A stretch of 5,947 bases of DNA. Origin: Minisyncoccota bacterium. Lineage in GTDB: Bacteria; Verrucomicrobiota; Lentisphaeria; Oligosphaerales; MVZH01. The DNA is taken from contig JAIPIM010000260.1 of NCBI GenBank assembly GCA_021734725.1, forward strand, positions 1 through 5,947, read 5' to 3'. Below the pieces are notes generated by a model. The model saw only the letters and a list, made by a program, of their open reading frames with translations. It was not told the origin of the DNA and searched no databases. The translations under genes were made by a program, and so were the position numbers. Positions 1 to 4,636 of this stretch are shown here, one piece after another (positions within the stretch are counted from its first letter, which is position 1; every line of letters begins with the position of its first letter).

Positions 1-1529
1 TAGCTGTTAAACAGCGTTTCATGATCGCCCGGCATACGGACCGACCAGACAAAATCGGCTAAGGCATTGGCAAAATCGACGTCTATCGTTCCGCTTATAT
101 CCAGGGTGCCCGCCTCGCTGAACGCCAAGTCAATGCCGCCGGAGGCGCCGTCCATGACAATTGAGATTAAGTCACCGTCACCGACAGTGAGGCTGCTGGC
201 AATACTGACATCCGTCCCCAGCAATTCCAGTTCACCGCTGCCCGAGTCTGAGTCGCCGACCGTCACGCTGTCGGCGGTTACCGTGCCGCCGCTCAGGCGC
301 ATGACGCCGGTGGCGTTTTCCCCGACGCCGACGTAGATGCCGCCGGAGGCGTCGAGTGTACCGAGCGTGGACGCCGAGAGATCCAGCGTGCCGGACGCGC
401 CGGGAGTACCAGCCTCCCCCGTGAGTCCGGAGGTATCGGCCGTGTTACGACCAATGGACACGTCCTGGACCCATGCGTTGACAGTGCCGCCGGGAGTGGT
501 CAGATCGCCTTGCGCGTATTGGCTGAGACCCGCATTATACGTGACACGATCTTTATAGCCAATGTAAATATTACCGCCGCGGACCGTGTCGCTGCCGACA
601 GTTAGGTCCATGTCATCGGGCATGTTGGTCAGGTTTGCCGTTCCTTCTCCGCCATAGCCAAGATAAAGGTTGCGTGCAATGGAAAGATCGAGACTGGCGC
701 TTCCGCCAAAATCGATGGTGCCTACGGATTGATGGGAACTGCCGGTGGTCTGCCCCAGGATCAGATCTTGCCCCACGGACAGGACTTCGATTGAAGATGG
801 AAGCAACAGCGACCCGCTTCGTGTCGTTGACGTGTAGTAGTTGTCCGTGGAGGAAAGACCAATATTCAGATCATCGCCGATCACCAAGGCATTGCTTGTC
901 GTACCGGATTTGAGGGTCGCGTCAGACAGGTCCCAAGTCGGGTTATAGTTGTAGAAGCGCGTATCTCCTCCAGCGGCGATATACACACTGCTGACGTTTT
1001 TGGAATCCAGTGTTGCCGAACTGGTAAAATACAGTTCAGCCCTCCTTATGAGGCGGCTTCCAATCGTTATGCTTGCGGCGTTATTGTCTCCCAGTTGAAA
1101 TGTCCCGTTGGTAATGGTGACGGTAGGAATTCCGACTTGACCGGCATTATCGAAGTTGTTAAAACACTGCACCGACGAACCGTCAATTTTCAGGGTGTAT
1201 GTCGTGAGGTCCAGGGTCAACCCGGCCTCGCCAGTGCTGTCAGCAATACCACCGTTCCCGTACGCCAGATCGAGCCCCCCTTGCAGAACCTGATTGCTTC
1301 GGTTCAGTTCAACCGTTCGAGGTTCTCCGCCCGACGCGGGTCTATGATGTGGGAAGTAGACACGAGTGGTTTCGGTGGCAGCCGGTGCGATACCGTCCAG
1401 CCAGTTTGCCGTATTCGTCCAGTCGTACGTTCCGGCCGATTTCTGTATGAAGGTGGCTGCCCTGGCGGTGACCGCCGCAAAGAATACGAGCGCAAATGCT
1501 GTTGCGAGAAGTGCGAGATGCTTTTTCAT
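1..1529 (-). CDS. Secreted beta-strand repeat (beta-solenoid-like) surface protein, C-terminus beyond the window
   Basis: The frame is open from the ATG at 1529 to the window edge, giving 509 visible residues and no stop. Residues 1-24 form a classic Sec signal peptide: two lysines, a hydrophobic core, and probable cleavage after Ala-Arg-Ala (22-24). The mature part opens with W37-T-N-T-A-N-W43-L-D-G-I-A-P49, a motif common at the start of secreted repeat proteins of Verrucomicrobia, Lentisphaerae and Planctomycetes. The rest is rich in Gly, Ser, Thr and Asp. It carries a degenerate repeat centred on an 'x-L/V-x-I/V-G' strand at about residues 220, 255, 287, 320, 356, 397, 421 and 446, often followed by 'GxGxLxLSGGT'. 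This predicts an extracellular beta-solenoid, perhaps anchored by a PEP-CTERM or autotransporter-type C-terminus that cannot be seen. An ideal Shine-Dalgarno fixes the start. An in-frame ATG at 1577 would add 16 basic residues but its Shine-Dalgarno lies 24 nt away, so it is less likely. Function (adhesin, matrix or substrate-binding protein) is not resolved. Confidence 0.85.
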   Translation of the reverse strand, partial: MKKHLALLATAFALVFFAAVTARAATFIQKSAGTYDWTNTANWLDGIAPAATETTRVYFPHHRPASGGEPRTVELNRSNQVLQGGLDLAYGNGGIADSTGEAGLTLDLTTYTLKIDGSSVQCFNNFDNAGQVGIPTVTITNGTFQLGDNNAASITIGSRLIRRAELYFTSSATLDSKNVSSVYIAAGGDTRFYNYNPTWDLSDATLKSGTTSNALVIGDDLNIGLSSTDNYYTSTTRSGSLLLPSSIEVLSVGQDLILGQTTGSSHQSVGTIDFGGSASLDLSIARNLYLGYGGEGTANLTNMPDDMDLTVGSDTVRGGNIYIGYKDRVTYNAGLSQYAQGDLTTPGGTVNAWVQDVSIGRNTADTSGLTGEAGTPGASGTLDLSASTLGTLDASGGIYVGVGENATGVMRLSGGTVTADSVTVGDSDSGSGELELLGTDVSIASSLTVGDGDLISIVMDGASGGIDLAFSEAGTLDISGTIDVDFANALADFVWSVRMPGDHETLFNS

Positions 1530-1538
1530 GATCCGATT

Positions 1539-1543
1539 CCTCC
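1539..1543 (-). promoter_or_regulatory. Strong Shine-Dalgarno deciding the start at 1529
   Basis: The minus strand reads AAAGGAGGAATCGGATCATG; GGAGG sits 9 nt before the ATG. The match to the anti-Shine-Dalgarno and the spacing are near ideal, and this is why the start at 1529 is preferred over the in-frame upstream ATG at 1577. Confidence 0.85.
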
Positions 1544-1590
1544 TTTGTGTTTGTCTGTTGGCTGCGACACGACGCATGAGTTTTGTTTTG

Positions 1591-1610
1591 TGATTCGATC
1601 TCCTCCTTTG
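1591..1610 (-). repeat. Upstream near-copy of the ribosome-binding region of the surface-protein gene
   Basis: On the minus strand 1610-1591 reads CAAAGGAGGAGATCGAATCA, and 1547-1529 reads CAAAGGAGGAATCGGATCA. They differ by one inserted G and one substitution. The lower copy runs straight into the ATG at 1529; the upper copy has ACAAAAC where a start codon would be. The offset is about 63 bp. It may be a relic of a local duplication or a ribosome standby site. Confidence 0.6.
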
Positions 1611-1676
1611 GGTTATTTTCTTCGAACAGTCATATGGTTTTCCGCGACTTGTTTTGCGCTACCGGGTATTGCTTCG

Positions 1677-1703
1677 GGATGCTCCGGTTCGTTCCGGGCA
1701 TCC
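1677..1703 (-). other. Stable hairpin in the long 5' leader of the surface-protein mRNA
   Basis: The arms GGATGC and GCATCC, followed inwards by CCGG and CCGG, form a 10-bp stem with one bulged A (position 1683) and a 6-nt loop AACGAA (minus-strand RNA sense). It lies about 70 nt after the predicted transcription start and about 150 nt before the start codon. No U-run follows on either strand, so it is not an intrinsic terminator. It could stabilise the mRNA or be part of a larger leader fold. It matches no riboswitch class I recognise. Confidence 0.5.
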
Positions 1704-1754
1704 AGAAAAGGTCCTTCAGTATGTGCTTCTCGTCACGCACTCGGCGCGCTCACA

Positions 1755-1774
1755 GCAAGCGCTTGCGCAAGCGC
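1755..1774 (-). promoter_or_regulatory. Probable LacI-family operator: two overlapping perfect palindromes at the transcription start
   Basis: GCAAGCGCTTGC (1755-1766) and GCGCTTGCGCAAGCGC (1759-1774) are both perfect palindromes sharing eight bases. The first has the AAGCGCTT core with central CpG typical of LacI/PurR/CcpA-type operators. The block starts 7 bp past the -10 box and so covers the predicted start point near 1775, the classic position for a repressor. The same 12-mer recurs behind the promoter at 4542-4570. The regulator itself is not in the window. Confidence 0.65.
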
Positions 1775-1781
1775 GTGCCTC

Positions 1782-1810
1782 ATTATACCCTGTAAGCATG
1801 ATCATGTCAA
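1782..1810 (-). promoter_or_regulatory. Near-consensus sigma70 promoter for the surface-protein gene
   Basis: On the minus strand TTGACA (1810-1805) is followed by exactly 17 bp and then TATAAT (1787-1782). Both hexamers match the sigma70 consensus perfectly. It begins 8 bases after the sulfatase stop codon. Transcription should start near 1775, giving an untranslated leader of about 246 nt before the ATG at 1529. A promoter this strong would be expected to need repression, which fits the palindromes just downstream. Confidence 0.85.
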
Positions 1811-1818
1811 GCGTCTTT

Positions 1819-3324
1819 TTAAGCCATTCCTGCCGGCGGCGACTTACGGGTAATGGCGGCCCAGTCCGGGGGCGTGAATTCCGCGTCGCGCTCGATATCG
1901 AGGATGTCATCGGTTTCTTTCATCCACTGCGTGAGACGTTCACGCAGGTTGTTCTTGAGCGGTTGGTGCGCCGGGTCGGAGGCCAGTGATCGGGTCTCCA
2001 GCGGATCGTTCCACAGGTCGTACAGTTCTTCGCCCGCTGCAAAATGGAACACGTATTTATAGCGTTCCGTGAAGATGGCGCGTGAAGGGAACCCTCGAGC
2101 CTGGTCGCCGTTGAATTCGGCGAACGTGGCGTCCCTCCATTCCGCCTCAGTGTTTTCGAGGATCGGACGCAGTGACGCCCCCCAGGCGCCGGGGATTGCC
2201 GGTGCGCCGGCGTAATCGCACAATGTGGGGCCGATGTCTACGTGACCGACCATTTGGCTGCGCCTTCCATGCGTGACGCCGCCGGGGGGCTTGATGAAGA
2301 GTGGGACATGAACCGATTCTTCGTACATGGTCATTTTCTCGAACATGCGATGGGAGCCGAGGGCCTCGCCGTGGTCCATGGTGAAAACCACGAGGGCGTC
2401 TTCCCAGAAGCCGTGTTTCTTAAGAGCCTTGACGACGCGGCCGATGCATTCATCAGCCAGAGTCACGAGACCGAAATAGGCGGCCCATATTGGTTTCCAT
2501 TCGTCCCGACGCAATTGACAACCGCGGATGCCGCCGGTGCCGAGCAGTACATGTGGAGGCATACCGTCGTACCAGCGTCCCACATTCTCCGGGAGTTCGA
2601 TGTCTTCGGGGTTGTACATACTGAAATACGGTTCCGGCGCGAACATGGGAGGATGAGGCGCCCAGGCCTGAAAGACGAAAGCCGAGGGGGTTGTCGGATC
2701 GGCCGCCGCAATTTCTGCTTCCATGCAGCGGGTGAAATAGACGTCCTTGAAATGCTCGAGGTCGTAGGGGAATGGCCGGCAATAGCGCGCCGACGGGATC
2801 CGTTTCGCGATCATTCGGCCGTTGTCAAACTCAATGGCGGGCACATAGTCCCGGTCCCGGTCGGTGTCCGGAAAGTCGTGGTAAGTACGTGGCAGACCGT
2901 TGCTTTCCATGTAGTCTTCGTGATCGTATGAACTGATGATGGTGGTCGTCGGCACCCGCTGTTCCAGTGATGGATCGGCGTAGATATGCTGGATGCCGAC
3001 GTGGTGCAGGTCGTAACCTGTGTTGCACAAGGTCTCATAGAATGTGCGATGTTCGCGTCCGAGCACGTGCCACGGCGATTCGTGCCGGCTGTTCCGGTTG
3101 CCGTTAATGATGGCGCGCGTTGTGTGCGGCCATTTGCCCGAACCGATCGAGGTGCGGGTTGGTACGCAGAGCGGGGTTGAGCAGTAGGCGTGATCGAAAA
3201 CAATGCTTTCGTTCGCCAGTGCGTCCAGGTTGGGGGTTTGCACACCCAGATTCCCGTAGCAGGACAAGCAGTCGAACCGCATTTGATCGGCGGTGATAAA
3301 GATGATGTGAGGATGGTCGCTCAT
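1819..3324 (-). CDS. Type I (formylglycine-dependent) sulfatase, no signal peptide
   Basis: This 501-residue protein belongs to the alkaline phosphatase-like sulfatase superfamily, which hydrolyses sulfate esters using a Cys-derived formylglycine and a divalent metal. The N-terminal strand 'HIIFITADQMRFD' carries metal ligand D13 with Q14 where many homologues have a second Asp. The modification motif C53-V-P-T-R57 fits C-x-P-x-R, with Cys as the residue to be oxidised. H224 lies in 'WAPHPPM', and D317-H318-G319-E320 in 'VVFTMDHGEALGSH' supplies the C-terminal metal site, with K330 downstream. The closing 'ERYKYVFHF...ELYDLWNDPLE' (about 420-443) is typical of the small C-terminal domain. Length is normal and all core residues are present, so it should be active if a maturation enzyme is encoded elsewhere. 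There is no signal peptide, which suggests a cytoplasmic enzyme acting on imported sulfated sugars. The ATG at 3324 has only a weak AGG about 10 nt upstream. No promoter is evident in front, so read-through from the pseudopilin gene is likely. The substrate cannot be assigned. Confidence 0.93.
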   Translation of the reverse strand: MSDHPHIIFITADQMRFDCLSCYGNLGVQTPNLDALANESIVFDHAYCSTPLCVPTRTSIGSGKWPHTTRAIINGNRNSRHESPWHVLGREHRTFYETLCNTGYDLHHVGIQHIYADPSLEQRVPTTTIISSYDHEDYMESNGLPRTYHDFPDTDRDRDYVPAIEFDNGRMIAKRIPSARYCRPFPYDLEHFKDVYFTRCMEAEIAAADPTTPSAFVFQAWAPHPPMFAPEPYFSMYNPEDIELPENVGRWYDGMPPHVLLGTGGIRGCQLRRDEWKPIWAAYFGLVTLADECIGRVVKALKKHGFWEDALVVFTMDHGEALGSHRMFEKMTMYEESVHVPLFIKPPGGVTHGRRSQMVGHVDIGPTLCDYAGAPAIPGAWGASLRPILENTEAEWRDATFAEFNGDQARGFPSRAIFTERYKYVFHFAAGEELYDLWNDPLETRSLASDPAHQPLKNNLRERLTQWMKETDDILDIERDAEFTPPDWAAITRKSPPAGMA

Positions 3325-3553
3325 GCGAGTCGCACCTGACGTTTTGTTTTGTTATGACTTCGTACCTGAGGGAGTTGACTTGGCCTCAATGCTGTTGATT
3401 CAAGGAGCGGTGTCAGTGTTCGGGTTTCAGCGTATAGCTGGTCCGCCCGGATTAGGCAGGAAGAAAGACTGCTTTCGATGTTTGTTCGCAATAAGGTGTT
3501 TCAGGTTTCATCCTTCGTCCTTCAAGTTTCAGGAGAGCAACATTCCGCGCTAT
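3325..3553 (-). other. Gap between pseudopilin-like gene and sulfatase: weak ribosome-binding site, A/C-rich leader, no clear promoter or terminator
   Basis: On the minus strand I found no TTGACA/TATAAT pair with acceptable spacing and no hairpin followed by a U-run. The GCAAGCGCTTGC palindrome is absent. The sulfatase start has only AGG (3337-3335). The 12-mer ACAAAACAAAAC (3352-3341), just upstream of it, also occurs at 1591-1580 in the leader of the surface-protein gene. The heptamer repeat at 3499-3533 lies at the upstream end. Confidence 0.5.
3499..3533. repeat. Degenerate 7-bp tandem repeat, five units
   Basis: Five contiguous heptamers are visible on the plus strand: TTTCAGG, TTTCATC, CTTCGTC, CTTCAAG, TTTCAGG. 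The consensus is YTTCANS, and the first and last units are identical. The array is intergenic, 20 bp beyond the stop of the pseudopilin-like gene. In the transcript it would read as repeats of (C/G)NTGAAR. Confidence 0.65.
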
Positions 3554-4453
3554 CTATGGGGTATACATGGGGCGCGGCAGGGACTGGCCGGGTTTGACTC
3601 GGATATCGACGTCGAAGCCCACCCCGTAGCCATAGGGATACCTGGCCCATGGGTAGAGATTCAGTGTTGAGACATGGCCATCGGCAAAAAGCATCAGGCC
3701 GCGATCCGCGCCATGTGCCTTTCCGGCCGCGTCACCGCGGCTGCCCCAGGCGGAACCCGCCCAGTAGAAGAAAACGCGACGGTATCCGTTGGGCCGGCCG
3801 CCGCCGCAGGTTGTCAGTGCCATGTTTGCAGGAGTTTTGAGCTGCCCCAGTTGCGTGGCACGCCAGTTAGCCGAATCGGGATGGCACATATGGAGCGTGG
3901 CGTTGTAGGAATAATCCCCCAGCAGGTGAACTTCCGGTGAGACGCGACTTCCCCATATCGAGCTGTCATCGTACCATGTGCTGCCGGTCGTTGTGGTTTC
4001 ATTAAGTGCCGGACAGTTGAAAATGGAGGCCTTCTTAATGCGAGCGGGAAGGTTCATGAACCAGGTGACCGTGCTGCCGTCAAGATCGTAATAAAACTTG
4101 TTGTCACTGGAGGTGTACCGCTTGTAGCCCAGCAGGTCTATGCTCATGCTCATTTGATCGGGCCAGCTGAAGGTGTAATTCGGACCGATGGTGGGGAAAT
4201 AGCCGTCGAAATCGCTGATGTAAACCATCATGCCGACGCCGACCTGACGAAGATTACTGGTGCATCCCACGCGATAGGCGCTCTGCCGGGCGTTTCTCAG
4301 AGCCGGAAGAAGGATCGATGCCAGGATCGCGATGATGGCGACGACCACCAAAAGCTCGATCAGCGTGAACGCTGTCAAGCGTTTCGCCCTTTGGGCTACG
4401 CCTGGGCAAGTCAGACATTCGCTGAGCGTGGAGCGTTTTTTTGACGGAATCAT
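3554..4453 (-). CDS. Prepilin-like protein with type IV pilin/type II secretion N-terminal methylation motif
   Basis: The protein has 299 residues from the ATG at 4453. After a basic 28-residue leader comes F29-T-L-I-E33-L-L followed by a hydrophobic helix to about residue 52, the class III prepilin signature with the conserved Glu at mature +5. The residue before the cleavage site is Ala28, not the usual Gly. Further on are 'LRQVGVGMMVYISDFDGYFP' (68-87), 'FNCP' (145-148), 'GDYSYN' (179-184) and 'LFADGHV' (255-261), a pattern I associate with the large paralogous pseudopilin-like families of Lentisphaerae and Planctomycetes. Such proteins are membrane-anchored and face outward; a role in a type II-like secretion or surface apparatus is inferred. 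The reading frame stays open to a TTG at 4570, but that TTG is the -35 box, so translation cannot start there. The chosen ATG follows an A-rich leader without a good Shine-Dalgarno. It is probably co-transcribed with the sulfatase. Confidence 0.85.
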   Translation of the reverse strand: MIPSKKRSTLSECLTCPGVAQRAKRLTAFTLIELLVVVAIIAILASILLPALRNARQSAYRVGCTSNLRQVGVGMMVYISDFDGYFPTIGPNYTFSWPDQMSMSIDLLGYKRYTSSDNKFYYDLDGSTVTWFMNLPARIKKASIFNCPALNETTTTGSTWYDDSSIWGSRVSPEVHLLGDYSYNATLHMCHPDSANWRATQLGQLKTPANMALTTCGGGRPNGYRRVFFYWAGSAWGSRGDAAGKAHGADRGLMLFADGHVSTLNLYPWARYPYGYGVGFDVDIRVKPGQSLPRPMYTP

Positions 4454-4493
4454 TTTTGTTGTTACAGAATCGTTTTTGTTTTTTCCTGTTGCC

Positions 4494-4515
4494 CGCCGGG
4501 ACCCCTTGTCCGGCG
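4494..4515 (-). other. Leader hairpin of the pseudopilin-like mRNA
   Basis: CGCCGG (4494-4499) and CCGGCG (4510-4515) are perfect inverted arms around a 10-nt loop; two more pairs can form with one bulged G. It lies in the roughly 82-nt leader between the predicted start of transcription and the ATG at 4453. It is followed by A-rich sequence, not a U-run, so it is not a terminator. Function is unknown. Confidence 0.4.
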
Positions 4516-4520
4516 AGTAC

Positions 4521-4532
4521 GCAAGCGCTTGC
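4521..4532 (-). promoter_or_regulatory. Probable LacI-family operator behind the pseudopilin-like promoter
   Basis: GCAAGCGCTTGC is a perfect 12-bp palindrome starting 9 bp past the -10 box, that is at the predicted start of transcription. In its wider context, ACGCAAGCGCTTGCTT, it agrees at 13 of 16 positions with the E. coli PurR consensus as I recall it (ACGCAAACGTTTGCGT). The same 12-mer occurs at 1755-1766 behind the other promoter. Confidence 0.65.
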
Positions 4533-4541
4533 TTAACGACA

Positions 4542-4570
4542 AATTTACACTTGCTGATAGTGACTGTCAA
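4542..4570 (-). promoter_or_regulatory. Sigma70-type promoter for the pseudopilin-like gene (and probably the sulfatase)
   Basis: On the minus strand TTGACA (4570-4565) is followed by 17 bp and TAAATT (4547-4542). The -35 box is perfect and the -10 matches TATAAT at four of six positions. The nine bases CGCTTGACA are identical to those at the promoter of the surface-protein gene, and the spacer length is the same. Predicted start of transcription is near 4535. It lies 66 bases past the stop of the beta-helix gene. Confidence 0.7.
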
Positions 4571-4636
4571 GCGATTTCATGCCGCTCAAGTCCGACAGCC
4601 TCCTATGGTTGCACCACGTCGATTGTCGCAGGCTCC

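Noticed and set aside
1677..1703. The leader hairpin as an intrinsic terminator
   Set aside because: Neither strand has a U-run after the stem, and it lies between a consensus promoter and its gene.
1633..1740. A possible 35-codon leader peptide starting with GTG at 1740 in the 5' leader of the surface-protein gene
   Set aside because: There is no Shine-Dalgarno in front of the GTG and no run of regulatory codons; in a leader of this length an open stretch like this is expected by chance.
1095..1853. A 252-codon open frame on the plus strand
   Set aside because: It runs antisense across the surface-protein N-terminus, the leader, the promoter and the sulfatase end. Its composition is Cys/Arg-rich and it has no plausible domain.
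2242..2931. A 229-codon open frame on the plus strand
   Set aside because: It lies entirely antisense to the well-supported sulfatase and has no recognisable domain; it is a shadow of the coding strand.
4373..4381. A third CGCTTGACA on the minus strand, resembling another -35 region
   Set aside because: It encodes part of the pilin motif (Arg-Leu-Thr), has no -10 box 16-18 bp downstream and no operator palindrome nearby.
4571..4636. A terminator between the beta-helix gene and the next promoter
   Set aside because: The partial inverted sequences here (CGACA/TGTCG and GCCT/AGGC) are not in nested order and no U-run follows.
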